Virus record (IMG/VR): IMGVR_UViG_3300021960_000046
Location: 1 to 64,000 of that record
Direction: 5' to 3' (one strand)
Length of the DNA stretch: 64,000 nucleotides
From: a virus
Below, one piece after another: positions 48,218-56,719 of this stretch (positions are counted from its first letter, which is position 1; every line of letters starts with the position of its first letter). The notes beneath the pieces were generated by a model. It did not search any database and had not been told where the DNA came from. It was given only the letters and a program-made list of their open reading frames with translations. A program made the translations under genes and the position numbers.

Positions 48218-49691
48218 TTAACTCCACATTATGGATTTCATAATCAAAATCTTCTTCATTGTATATATTTATCCTTTCCCTAAAATGGGCTAGAGTGTAG
48301 TTCTCTTTCTCATTATAAGTTAAATCGTCCGATATGTCATATAAGGTTGCATGACTATTGTTATCTTTTAACCTAAGTCCACGGCCAATAGATTGTAAAT
48401 TTCTAATCCTGGACTTTGAAGGTGAAGCAAACACAATATTATGAAGATTGCGAATATTAATACCAGTTGAGAATGTTCCATAAGAAGCAACAATAATTGC
48501 ATTATCCGACTTCTCTGTGATTTCTCTGATTTTTTCTCTTTCATCTGCGTCAACGCCTCCGTAAACATAGAATACTTTTTTATCTTCTGCTTTGTCTCTT
48601 ATACTTTCATATAAATCTTTGCCATGTTTTTCTACATACTGAAATAATACTAATGAGTTGCCTTGTAAACCAGCGGCCAAGTTTCTAATAAACTTGTTTC
48701 TTTTATCTGATTGTACAATGTAATCCATTTCTTCTTGGTAGTTCATACCATGACAATGTTTTCTTTCATCTTTACCGTGTTTTAAAACTAAACATAATAT
48801 TTTTAATGCGGCCAGTTTTCCTTTTAATTGTAGTTCTGTCGTAGATACTACCTTGTTAACCGTACCGAATAGTCCTTCTAAGACTAATTTATGAGTTTTA
48901 GTTCCGTCTAATGTACCTGTAAGACCAATTCTATGTGAACAATTTTCTAACTTAGTTAATATTTTTGTTAGTGATACTGCTTTGAACAAGTGTGCCTCAT
49001 CACCTACAATACAACCAAATTGTTTAAACCATTTTTTAGGTTGATTATATATTGATTGCCATGTAGATATAATAACAGACTTATTAGTATCTTTGTCGTG
49101 TCCTTGATATATCTTGTGTACATTTCTTTCAGACGACCAACCATAGTCTTTAAAGTCTTTAAATAATTGTTCAACCAATGATGTAGTTGGTACAATAATT
49201 AAAATCTTATTGTTTTTATTTTCTTTTATTTTAAGTAAGAAGAACCTAATAAGAAGATAAACAATAAGAGATTTTCCACTAGCGGTGGGTGAAAGTAATA
49301 AACACCTATTTTTCTTAATACCATGTACAAATGCCTCTCTTTGATAATCTCTGACTTCAAAAGGTATCTTTAATGCTTTAATAAAACCATCAATTGCCTT
49401 TTCGTCAATCTTAGTGTCTTTAATCTTTGTGCCATCTACCACATGAACATCATTCTTTTGACACCAATCTAATATATATGGATATAGACCAACATAAATC
49501 TGGCCTGTCGCATATGAATATAATCTAATTTTGCCGTCCCATACTCTACTACGGTATTGTGGCATAAATTTAAAACCAGGTACTTCAAATGTAAAGTATT
49601 CTCCTAGTTCTCTACGAATACTATCGTCTGCTTCTATTTTTAAATAGACATCATCTTTCTTGTCTATAATCAAATATCTTTGTGAATTCAT
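48198..49691 (-). CDS. uvsW: DNA/RNA helicase UvsW
   Basis: The 497-aa SF2 helicase has Walker A 'LLLSPTASGKSLIVYLL', the D-E-A-H box in 'CIVGDEAHLFKA', motif III 'RIGLTGTLDG', and motif VI 'RNLQSIGRGLRL'. N-terminal residues 1-90 form the small UvsW DNA-binding domain (EFTFEVPGFKFMPQYRSRVW). It remodels branched DNA and represses origin R-loops in T4. Order uvsY-uvsW-55 is as in other marine T4-like phages. Confidence 0.93.
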   Translation of the reverse strand: MNSQRYLIIDKKDDVYLKIEADDSIRRELGEYFTFEVPGFKFMPQYRSRVWDGKIRLYSYATGQIYVGLYPYILDWCQKNDVHVVDGTKIKDTKIDEKAIDGFIKALKIPFEVRDYQREAFVHGIKKNRCLLLSPTASGKSLIVYLLIRFFLLKIKENKNNKILIIVPTTSLVEQLFKDFKDYGWSSERNVHKIYQGHDKDTNKSVIISTWQSIYNQPKKWFKQFGCIVGDEAHLFKAVSLTKILTKLENCSHRIGLTGTLDGTKTHKLVLEGLFGTVNKVVSTTELQLKGKLAALKILCLVLKHGKDERKHCHGMNYQEEMDYIVQSDKRNKFIRNLAAGLQGNSLVLFQYVEKHGKDLYESIRDKAEDKKVFYVYGGVDADEREKIREITEKSDNAIIVASYGTFSTGINIRNLHNIVFASPSKSRIRNLQSIGRGLRLKDNNSHATLYDISDDLTYNEKENYTLAHFRERINIYNEEDFDYEIHNVELNANAPK

Positions 49692-50305
49692 TAAAAGTTT
49701 CCAGAAGAATAATCGTCTGAGGATCCTAATTTTCCTCTGAACATAACATTGAACGAAATACTAACTCTATTAGTATCTGTTTCATTTACAGGAACATAAT
49801 GTTTTAACCAAGACGGAAATAACATTAATCTATTTTGTGTTGCATTGTATTGCCATAGAGATGAATTGTCTGTGTTATAATTCTTAATTGTAGGTACAAG
49901 TACATCTACTGCTGGCCTAGGGTCTAAAAAAGTAATACCTGGATGTGCGTCAATACTACTAACATAAAAAACTCCACTTAACATATTGTTTGAATGACCA
50001 TGTGTTCTGTGCATTTCACCTTTTTCATATACATTTGCCCACATGTCTGTAATTTCATAATCTTCATATACATACTGCATATTATCAAAATAATACTTTG
50101 TACTTTTTAATATAGTATCAGTTAATTCTGAATATAGTTTTTCATTGTGAAGATTGGCCTTTGATTGCCATTGTTTAAACTCTTCATTCTTTTTTTTGTT
50201 TTGTATATCTGATAGAATAGATAATCTTACATCATCAACTAAGATGTTATCTTGTATTTGAATAAGTGTAGGAAATAATCTATCATAGAATATAGTTTGT
50301 ATCAT
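49691..50305 (-). CDS. 2OG-Fe(II) oxygenase-like protein (TIGR02466-like)
   Basis: The 204-aa protein contains 'EKGEMHRTHGHSNNMLSGVF', 'RLMLFPSWLKHYVPVNE' and 'TNRVSISFNVMF', the three ligand segments of this group. It lies between uvsY and uvsW with 4-nt and 1-nt overlaps. Like the copy between gp46 and gp47, it is embedded in recombination genes. Confidence 0.65.
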   Translation of the reverse strand: MIQTIFYDRLFPTLIQIQDNILVDDVRLSILSDIQNKKKNEEFKQWQSKANLHNEKLYSELTDTILKSTKYYFDNMQYVYEDYEITDMWANVYEKGEMHRTHGHSNNMLSGVFYVSSIDAHPGITFLDPRPAVDVLVPTIKNYNTDNSSLWQYNATQNRLMLFPSWLKHYVPVNETDTNRVSISFNVMFRGKLGSSDDYSSGNF

Positions 50306-50730
50306 ATCGCACCACTAGTAAACTTACGCCATTCAATTGCGTTTCTTATTTGCCAATCTCTGCTTGAGATTTGTCTTAAAGTTTTATCTAAGTAATCTAC
50401 TATAGTTGACAGATAGTCAACCTTTTGTTTTGCTTTGACATATTCTACATCTGATTTAATGTATTGGTCAACATCTTGTTTCAATACTTTTAAATTAAAT
50501 GGATTGTCAATGTATGTTTGTTGGTCTGATTTGCCTGTGTAATATTCCCACTTGTCTCTTTGTGTGGTAATTAATTCAGCTTCAGCTCTGCTTAATAACA
50601 ACTTAAAGTTATTAAGATGTTTCATATATTTGTTGTGTAGTTGAGGAGTTTTCAGCGATTCCAAATCAAGTTCAGTATCGTTGAGTTTCATATCTTTCTC
50701 AACTAAATCTTGTAGTTCTTCTAAAGTCAT
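50302..50730 (-). CDS. uvsY: Recombination mediator UvsY
   Basis: The 142-aa helical protein (MTLEELQDLVEKDMKLNDTE...NKYMKHLNNFKLLLSRAEAE...KWEYYTGKS) matches the UvsY pattern and length. It loads UvsX on gp32-covered ssDNA. It has its own promoter (TTTACA, 17 bp, TATTAT). Confidence 0.85.
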   Translation of the reverse strand: MTLEELQDLVEKDMKLNDTELDLESLKTPQLHNKYMKHLNNFKLLLSRAEAELITTQRDKWEYYTGKSDQQTYIDNPFNLKVLKQDVDQYIKSDVEYVKAKQKVDYLSTIVDYLDKTLRQISSRDWQIRNAIEWRKFTSGAI

Positions 50731-50750
50731 AATATCTCCATAATCTTACT

Positions 50751-50779
50751 ATAATAACACAAAAACTTTAAAATGTAAA
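50751..50779 (-). promoter_or_regulatory. Sigma-70-like promoter of uvsY
   Basis: TTTACA (50774-50779), 17-bp spacer, TATTAT (50751-50756), in the gap upstream of uvsY. Confidence 0.65.
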
Positions 50780-50783
50780 GCTT

Positions 50784-51410
50784 TTAAGAGGTTACGGTAG
50801 TTGTTCTACTATCACCGGCACTTGCAAATTCATATTGTCTGTACTGAAATGAAACGGTAGCGGTTAAGTAATCCACATCTGTGGCTTGTTGTGTGTAGTT
50901 CAATCCACTCAATGATACTGGATAGATATCTGTAAATCGTACCTCAGTAACAGGATTGTTTTTACTTGTTAGTATTGTTAATGTTGCGTCTGAATATACT
51001 GCACCTTGTGATGTTGCACCATATTTAACTTTACCAGGATCCGTTGACAAATTGGCACCACTTGAAGTAGGAAATCTATCTCCGCCAGCTCTTAACAAAT
51101 CTCTGTATTGTTTATTATCTGTAGGAAAACCTAAGCCTGATAACCAACCAAATATTTCTTGGTAGTTTTCTAAGTTTTCATCTACTAAGAATGACATCTC
51201 AATATTAGAAAAGTCTAGTTTATCTCCAGGTAAAGGAATGTCAACTAGAGGTGTTTGAAAAGTTCTAGTTGGTAATGATACAGCTGGAATGTTTACAGCA
51301 GTACAGAAATATTCAACCTTAGGCAATTTAATAATATTAAACTTAAACTGCGTAGGTGAAGCATAGTCTGTTTTTGTAGGCTGTCTGCCATATGAATTAA
51401 TAGTAGTCAT
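50784..51410 (-). CDS. Tail-tube-fold protein (tail/baseplate tube or completion)
   Basis: The 208-aa protein reads 'ASPTQFKFNIIKLPKVEYFC', 'VNIPAVSLPTRTFQTPLVDI' and 'LDFSNIEMSFLVDENLENYQ', then 'GLNYTQQATDVDYLTATVSFQYRQY'. This is the tube-fold layout shared by gp19 and the T4 baseplate-tube proteins gp48/gp54. In marine T4-like phages a tail-completion or tube protein occupies this position after gp23. Exact T4 counterpart (gp3, gp48 or gp54) cannot be settled. Separated from gp23 by a strong terminator. Confidence 0.6.
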   Translation of the reverse strand: MTTINSYGRQPTKTDYASPTQFKFNIIKLPKVEYFCTAVNIPAVSLPTRTFQTPLVDIPLPGDKLDFSNIEMSFLVDENLENYQEIFGWLSGLGFPTDNKQYRDLLRAGGDRFPTSSGANLSTDPGKVKYGATSQGAVYSDATLTILTSKNNPVTEVRFTDIYPVSLSGLNYTQQATDVDYLTATVSFQYRQYEFASAGDSRTTTVTS

Positions 51411-51464
51411 TTTTTAACCTTTTATAATACAGGACTATTTATCCACTCCAGGAAAAAGGCCAAA

Positions 51465-51492
51465 AAAAAGGGGGCGTGAAAGCCCCCTTTTT
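51465..51492 (-). terminator. Intrinsic terminator after gp23
   Basis: An 11-bp perfect stem (51465-51475 with 51482-51492; five A, five G, C) closes a 6-nt loop and ends in T7-8 on the minus strand. It is symmetrical enough to act in both directions. Confidence 0.93.
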
Positions 51493-51513
51493 AATATAGT
51501 AACTAAACTGATA

Positions 51514-52854
51514 TTACATTAAGTTTGCAACTTGCACTCTTTGGTAGTATCTGTTTGAGTTAGCAGAACCAGCGTCATTTACTGCTGAAGCAGCACCTGA
51601 AATCGCACCAGTTTCCGCAAATGGGTTCGCTACTAGACCATATCTAGTTTTGAAACCGATTTTCGGCTGGAAAGTGTCCTGACCAACTGCTCTAACCATT
51701 TGTAAAGGTACATATGGGCAGTAGAATAAACCTGCGTCATATGGTGAAGTACCTTTGTAACCAATAACATAGTATTGTTTACTAGATGAGTTAGCAGAGT
51801 ACGGATCAATGTACACTTTGTATCTGCCGTTAAGAACACCAGCAAATGTATTGCCTGTGTCATCAACTGATAGATTGTTGTTTAATGCTGGAGTATAGTC
51901 TAAAACGCCTGCCATTTGTAATGCACTAGCAACATCAGCAGAACAGATAATAATATTACCTTTTCCTCTTCTTGTTCTTTGTGCAATTCTGTTAGCGTCT
52001 CTTTCTAATTGGAACATCAAACCTTTAAATCTTTCAACTGACCATCTTCCGTTGGAATCTGTGTCTAAGTCAAAGATACCTGGTGTTGTAACATTACCAG
52101 TTTGTGCGCCTTTTTCAGCATTGACATAAACCGTTCTTACAACTTCTCTGTTGATTTCCGCAAGGATCTCAGCAGATAGAATGTTTGCAAGTTCAGTCTC
52201 AGCGTCTAAACCATGGATTGCTTTTAAGTCTTGTGCAAGTTCCATAGTGTATTCTGCTTTAAGAGCTCTTGATTTAGCAGTCACCGTTGATTTCTCAATT
52301 GAGAATGCCATTTCAGCGAATTGGTTTCCGCTGTCATCACCTAGAGCTTCAGCAGCTGCTGTAGTCATTCCACCACCTTTTGTGTAAGTACCTGGTGAGC
52401 CGTCATTTAATACAGCTGGGTTAGTACCTGAGTGGTCTTCTGTAGTGAAGCCATCAACGCTTGAACCAGCAGCGTTTCGACCTGTATAGTCGGAATCTGC
52501 TTCGTCAAACATAGCTTCTTGTCCAGTTTGTGAAGTATATCTACTTCTCATTGCAAAGATAAGGCCAGTTGGTCCAGTCATTGGCTGAACGCCAGCGATA
52601 TCATATGCGATTAAGTTTGGCATAGCTCGTCTTACGAGTGAAATTAGGATTGGGTCCCAATTTGCTACACCACTACCTGTAGAGTTGGTAGGAGCTGCTT
52701 CAGACATAAACGCTCTGTCTTCTTTTAAAGCTGCTTCCTGGTTTTCCAAGATTACAGATGTAACGGCACGCCTATAAGGATCCGAGATTTTTGGTAAATC
52801 CGGATGCTCTAGGACTGGCTGCCATTTTTTTTCATGTGTTTCTGAAAGATACAT
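51514..52854 (-). CDS. 23: Major capsid protein, T4 gp23-like
   Basis: The 446-aa protein has the HK97-fold gp23 pattern: 'ANWDPILISLVRRAMPNLIA', 'DIAGVQPMTGPTGLIFAMRS', 'KSRALKAEYTMELAQDLKAI' and 'NANVINCADVAS'-like '...NIIICSADVASALQMAGVLD', with a C-terminal YGLVANPFAE. The N-terminal 60 residues are probably removed by gp21. Followed by a strong terminator, as expected for the most abundant virion protein. Confidence 0.93.
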   Translation of the reverse strand: MYLSETHEKKWQPVLEHPDLPKISDPYRRAVTSVILENQEAALKEDRAFMSEAAPTNSTGSGVANWDPILISLVRRAMPNLIAYDIAGVQPMTGPTGLIFAMRSRYTSQTGQEAMFDEADSDYTGRNAAGSSVDGFTTEDHSGTNPAVLNDGSPGTYTKGGGMTTAAAEALGDDSGNQFAEMAFSIEKSTVTAKSRALKAEYTMELAQDLKAIHGLDAETELANILSAEILAEINREVVRTVYVNAEKGAQTGNVTTPGIFDLDTDSNGRWSVERFKGLMFQLERDANRIAQRTRRGKGNIIICSADVASALQMAGVLDYTPALNNNLSVDDTGNTFAGVLNGRYKVYIDPYSANSSSKQYYVIGYKGTSPYDAGLFYCPYVPLQMVRAVGQDTFQPKIGFKTRYGLVANPFAETGAISGAASAVNDAGSANSNRYYQRVQVANLM

Positions 52855-52881
52855 GTATTTTCTCCCTATTGCTTTTTTCCG

Positions 52882-54066
52882 TTAAGATATTTTAATATCT
52901 TTTGTTTTACTTATAGCGGCGGTATAAGCAGCCATTGCATTTGATAGGTCAACATTATCTGTTGAACCACCAGCCGCCACATCCTCTAAACTCTCATTTA
53001 CATTTGATTTTTTGATTCCAAAGTATGATTCCTTAACGGTCTGTACCTTGTTTCTAAAATCATCAGCAGATGAGTATTCAATTTCTTCTGTCAGTTTGAA
53101 AAACTTTTCTTTAGATGTATCTGCTAAATCGTAAGCTGCTTCAGCTATGATTTGCGTTCTTACATACTCAGAGTTTTGTTTTGCAAGACTAACATTCTTC
53201 TCAACCTCTTCATTGAGTTTGTTTTCCAAAGTCTCAATCTTTTGTGCTTGGTCTTCTAGCACATCATATTTTTCATCTGGAACATCAATGTAGTGGTCTT
53301 CGAAAAGTTTTTTCAAGCCAGAAATAAAATCTTCAGCGATTTCGCCTTTGATTCCTCTTTCTAATGCAACTTCGTTGTCTTTCATCCACTCTTCTACTAC
53401 ATAGTTCAAGTAGGAATCAACTTTTTCAACGAGTTCTGCTTTAGCTTTAGTTGTCTCTTCTTCGAATTTAGTTTGAAAGTCTGTTTCCATCTCTTCAGCG
53501 ATTTCTTTTACTTTAGATTTAATCGCCGCTTCGAATACGGTTGCAGCTTTCTGTTTAAATTCTTCGGATAAGTCTGCTTCTCCAGCTACAAGAGCGTCAA
53601 CATGTTCAGTTACATCTAAGTCTTCTTGTTTAGATTTGTAACCTTCTTCTTTGTCGCCGTCTTTTTTATCTGCTTTCTTGTCTAAGTATTTTTTTAGACC
53701 GTCTGGCATTTCGCCTTCGTTTACAACTTCATCCGATTTTTCTGTTTCTTCGACTTTAGCACTTTGACCTGGTGTTGCAACCTTAGTTACACCAGCATCC
53801 GTGTCAGGATTACCAGCAGTATCAGGTGTTCCACCTTTGTCAGCAGTAGCGCTAATTTCGTCAGAAACTTTTTTAGTTTTCTTTGTTGCGTCAGGATTGC
53901 TGTCTGTAGGTTTAACTACCGCTGGACCTAAATCTTCTGCCTCATTTGACAAATGAGTAGGCTCAGCCGCTACAGCATTCTTTTTGGGAGCGTCCGCTTG
54001 TGGATTACTAGCCTCTGCCACAGCTGCCGCTTCTAACGCCTCAATTTTTGTTTCTGTATCGGCCAT
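52882..54066 (-). CDS. 22: Prohead core scaffold protein, T4 gp22-like
   Basis: The 394-aa acidic protein has a low-complexity Ala/Asp/Thr N-terminus (1-150) and a long charged helix (150-340), then 'IIAEAAYDLADTSKEKFFKL' and 'EIEYSSADDFRNKVQTVKES'. This is typical of the gp22 core in marine T4-like phages. It shapes the prohead and is degraded by gp21. An exact TATAAATA lies 68 nt upstream. Confidence 0.85.
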   Translation of the reverse strand: MADTETKIEALEAAAVAEASNPQADAPKKNAVAAEPTHLSNEAEDLGPAVVKPTDSNPDATKKTKKVSDEISATADKGGTPDTAGNPDTDAGVTKVATPGQSAKVEETEKSDEVVNEGEMPDGLKKYLDKKADKKDGDKEEGYKSKQEDLDVTEHVDALVAGEADLSEEFKQKAATVFEAAIKSKVKEIAEEMETDFQTKFEEETTKAKAELVEKVDSYLNYVVEEWMKDNEVALERGIKGEIAEDFISGLKKLFEDHYIDVPDEKYDVLEDQAQKIETLENKLNEEVEKNVSLAKQNSEYVRTQIIAEAAYDLADTSKEKFFKLTEEIEYSSADDFRNKVQTVKESYFGIKKSNVNESLEDVAAGGSTDNVDLSNAMAAYTAAISKTKDIKIS

Positions 54067-54133
54067 TGAGAATTCTCCCCTTTATTAGTCGTTTCTTAAA
54101 AATAAAAAACTAGTTTTTTGTTTTTTCATAAGA

Positions 54134-54141
54134 TATTTATA
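54134..54141 (-). promoter_or_regulatory. T4-type late promoter (TATAAATA) of gp22
   Basis: Exact octamer on the minus strand in the gap between gp21 and gp22. Confidence 0.7.
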
Positions 54142-54143
54142 CT

Positions 54144-54788
54144 TTATAGATTTTTAAGAAAGTTTGCAAAGACTTTTGCCTTAGCTTCCGCTAATGCTCT
54201 GCTCTTAGCACTCTTAATCTCATTCTTCCAAGCTTCAATATCTTTCTCAATTAAAACGCCATTATTCCAAACCCACTCTTTATTTTCCATAATGCCTTCT
54301 ACGAAAGCGTCTGGAGCTGAGGGGTCAGCAACAATGTCGGCGGCAGTAGCTAGATAAAAGTCATCTTTGACCACATTAGCTCCACCTGATTGCATAATAG
54401 AACCCATACCTCGACTAGATACTCCTAATTGAGCACCTTCATCAATAAGACTTTTTACAATCTTACCGTATGGTGTGTCCATTATCTTTGCTTCACCAAT
54501 AAAATTATTACCATCTGGATAGAGCTTGCTAATCATATGACTAACTCTCTCTAAGTTTACGGTTGGACCATCTGGATGACCTAACTCGCCAAAAGCTCTT
54601 TTCTTATTGATAAATTCTCTATTATAACGATTTACTTCTCGTTCTAAAATTTGTTTTGGATAAACTCGTCCATTTCTATTCTTCAATTCTGATTGAAGGA
54701 ATATACCTCTAATTTTGTATTCTTTTTTACCGTTATTCTCTTCTATAAGATATTCGGCATTTGATACTTCTTCGGAAATAAGTTTCAT
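54144..54788 (-). CDS. 21: Prohead protease, T4 gp21-like
   Basis: The 214-aa serine protease has the catalytic His in 'AFGELGHPDGP' and Ser in 'LGVSSRGMGS', with 'NRNGRVYPKQIL' upstream. It cleaves core proteins and the gp23 N-terminus, usually after a Glu in small-hydrophobic-x-Glu sites. Late promoter 19 nt upstream. Confidence 0.92.
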   Translation of the reverse strand: MKLISEEVSNAEYLIEENNGKKEYKIRGIFLQSELKNRNGRVYPKQILEREVNRYNREFINKKRAFGELGHPDGPTVNLERVSHMISKLYPDGNNFIGEAKIMDTPYGKIVKSLIDEGAQLGVSSRGMGSIMQSGGANVVKDDFYLATAADIVADPSAPDAFVEGIMENKEWVWNNGVLIEKDIEAWKNEIKSAKSRALAEAKAKVFANFLKNL

Positions 54789-54806
54789 AGTTCTCTCTCT
54801 GTCTAT

Positions 54807-54814
54807 TATTTATA
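54807..54814 (-). promoter_or_regulatory. T4-type late promoter (TATAAATA) of gp21
   Basis: Exact octamer on the minus strand, 19 nt upstream of the gp21 start codon. Confidence 0.65.
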
Positions 54815-54821
54815 AACTTTT

Positions 54822-55217
54822 TTACCTAAACTCTACAATTATTGTGTAATTATCGCCATTAGCAAAGTTTCTGGTTGATAATAATACATCTCCAGTAGCT
54901 TCTAAAGCGTTATTATTTAACTCATTACCAGCGGCTCTAAAGTCCCAATACCCATTTCCACTTAAAATAATCGCTGTGGTATTAGCATTTGTGCCTGCCC
55001 ATAGTAACTCAACAGCTGACTTAGGATTGGTACAATTGATAGAGTACCATATCTTACTAATCTTTTTAGTATTGTCTTCACTCATAAATGTTGTTGCTGA
55101 AGCGTCAACTTTAGTGACTAAGGATTCTCCTGTTCCATCTGAATAGTTGGTCATCTTAACAACATACTTAACACCTGAAGTGTCTGCTATTGTTTGTGTT
55201 GTAATCTGGTCTGCCAT
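54822..55217 (-). CDS. Virion decoration-type protein, 131 aa
   Basis: A beta-rich protein (MADQITTQTIADTSGVKYVV...) with 'KISKIWYSINCTNPKSAVEL', 'GNGYWDFRAAGNELNN' and a terminal 'NYTIIVEFR'. It is placed between prohead protease and a LamG-type protein inside the head gene block. A capsid decoration role is inferred. Confidence 0.6.
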   Translation of the reverse strand: MADQITTQTIADTSGVKYVVKMTNYSDGTGESLVTKVDASATTFMSEDNTKKISKIWYSINCTNPKSAVELLWAGTNANTTAIILSGNGYWDFRAAGNELNNNALEATGDVLLSTRNFANGDNYTIIVEFR

Positions 55218-55220
55218 TTC

Positions 55221-56186
55221 TTATAAACCCCATTTCGTTGTCAAGTATGATTCCACATCTGACATTTCTGCACTTGATAGTGCTTTGTTAAACATTAAAA
55301 ATTCTGCTACATCACCATTCATAAACTCAGCGCCATCATCACAACCTATAAAGATTGTTCCGTTACTTGCACTAGTTGTAGCACCTACGGTACCTGTGAA
55401 TGTTAAAGTTTCTGCTGTGCCATCAATTCTGTAAACTAATCTAGTAGCATTATCAGCTTGAGTACCATCAAATTTTAAAGTGTGAATATGAAAATCTGCA
55501 TCAGCAGCCGTACCTGTATCAGCACTTGCACCTGCCATTGATACATTATAATTTGTGTCTATAAAAATACCCATATCTTCTTGGTCAGTTGTTGTAAGTG
55601 TACGAGTTCCAGATGTACTAGTAAATTTTGAAACTGCTATTATTGTCATACCTGATAAACTTTGAGCCCACGCAACAGGATTAATACTTAAACAATCATC
55701 TGTTCCATCAAATCTTACAACTGACTTAGAATTTAAAACAGAAGTTCTAAATGTAGGTCTTGTTGTTGCACCACCAACAGAATTGGCGTTGTGAGCAAAA
55801 TTAGATTTATCTGTCCATTGTGTAAATATACTGCCGTCTGTAACAGCAGGAACAAATTGACTATTATCTGCACCATCAAACCAAGATTGTAGAGTTGTAG
55901 CTGCGTCTGATACAACTGCTGTAATCGTATCTAATCCACCGCCAGCTGCTAGTTGTACATCATAGTAACCTTTATAAAGTTCTCCACGCTCAACACTATC
56001 TGCTGTTGTTCTACATCTAATATAAACTTGTAGAGTATCACCAGTTACGGGTCTAGTCCATGTTCTTATGCCACTAACAATAACTGAATTCGCACCATCA
56101 GCTGAATCCGGATATGTGTTGCTAATTGTAGCAGCGTCATCATATTCCCAAATGCCGTTAGAACCAGGTACTGATACCCATGCCAT
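55221..56186 (-). CDS. LamG/concanavalin-like virion protein, 321 aa
   Basis: Residues about 120-320 form a LamG-type jelly roll: 'SVVRFDGTDDCLSINP', 'MTIIAVSKFTSTSGTRTLTT', 'FHIHTLKFDGTQADNATRLV' and 'IFIGCDDGAEFMNGDVAEFL' followed by 'FNKALSSAEMSDVESYL'. The N-terminal 100 residues are a smaller beta domain (GIWEYDDAATIS). LamG domains bind glycans, so the protein may decorate the head and hold the phage to surface polysaccharide. It is unusual within the gp20-gp21 interval. Confidence 0.7.
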   Translation of the reverse strand: MAWVSVPGSNGIWEYDDAATISNTYPDSADGANSVIVSGIRTWTRPVTGDTLQVYIRCRTTADSVERGELYKGYYDVQLAAGGGLDTITAVVSDAATTLQSWFDGADNSQFVPAVTDGSIFTQWTDKSNFAHNANSVGGATTRPTFRTSVLNSKSVVRFDGTDDCLSINPVAWAQSLSGMTIIAVSKFTSTSGTRTLTTTDQEDMGIFIDTNYNVSMAGASADTGTAADADFHIHTLKFDGTQADNATRLVYRIDGTAETLTFTGTVGATTSASNGTIFIGCDDGAEFMNGDVAEFLMFNKALSSAEMSDVESYLTTKWGL

Positions 56187-56188
56187 GT

Positions 56189-56434
56189 TTATACTTCTCC
56201 TAATTGTGTTTCTACTTCTTTATCAATATAGTTGTAGATAACACTTGTGTTTATATTATGAAACTCGGCAACTTTGTTAACTGCGTCTTCCACATTGTCA
56301 ACTATATTACCGTCTTCGTTATTACACAATTTAAAAAAGTCGTTGACCGCCTCTTTATGTAAAGGCGGTAAACCATTATATGTCTTTGTATCTATTTCTG
56401 ATTTAGAAAATAGATTACTTAGTTTCTGCTTCAT
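56189..56434 (-). CDS. Small prohead-core-type protein, 81 aa (gp68 position)
   Basis: Helical and acidic (MKQKLSNLFSKSEIDTKTYN...). It sits where T4 has gp68 between gp20/gp67 and gp21. No firm similarity can be shown by eye. It overlaps the gp67-like gene by 20 nt, supporting joint translation with core proteins. Confidence 0.5.
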   Translation of the reverse strand: MKQKLSNLFSKSEIDTKTYNGLPPLHKEAVNDFFKLCNNEDGNIVDNVEDAVNKVAEFHNINTSVIYNYIDKEVETQLGEV

Positions 56435-56708
56435 TTGGTGTAAACTCTATCTGTGAACCGTCTGTATGAATAATATCAGCGGTTGTTGGACTAGGGTCAG
56501 TCACATGTGGTTTAGGGTCAGAAAAAGCAGTAGCGCCATCTTGTGCGTTATCTGGTGCTTGTGCAAAAATACTTCCTGCAACTTCTTGCCTTTTCACATC
56601 CAAAGCAGAACCAACTTTGTCTCTTAATGCGTCTTTAAAATGTTCGCCAGCACCGACATTATCGCCAGTTGCTAATGCGTCTATAAAGTTTTTAGTAGCT
56701 TCACTCAT
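56415..56708 (-). CDS. Prohead core protein, gp67-like
   Basis: The 97-aa protein has the motif 'KNFIDALATGDNVGAGEHFK', 'DALRDKVGSALDVKRQEVAG', typical of small core proteins whose helical head repeats 'L..GD...A...F...L..K'. A low-complexity Asp/Pro/Thr tail follows. Assigned to the gp67 role by position directly downstream of gp20. Confidence 0.6.
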   Translation of the reverse strand: MSEATKNFIDALATGDNVGAGEHFKDALRDKVGSALDVKRQEVAGSIFAQAPDNAQDGATAFSDPKPHVTDPSPTTADIIHTDGSQIEFTPNEAETK

Positions 56709-56719
56709 GTTTTATCTCC

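Noticed and set aside
51436-51443. GATAAATA upstream of the tube-fold gene and GATAAGTA upstream of gp20 as late promoters
   Set aside because: Both sit in a shared GGATAARTAGTCCT context and may be real variants, but they differ from the consensus octamer at one or two positions and I could not separate them from chance.
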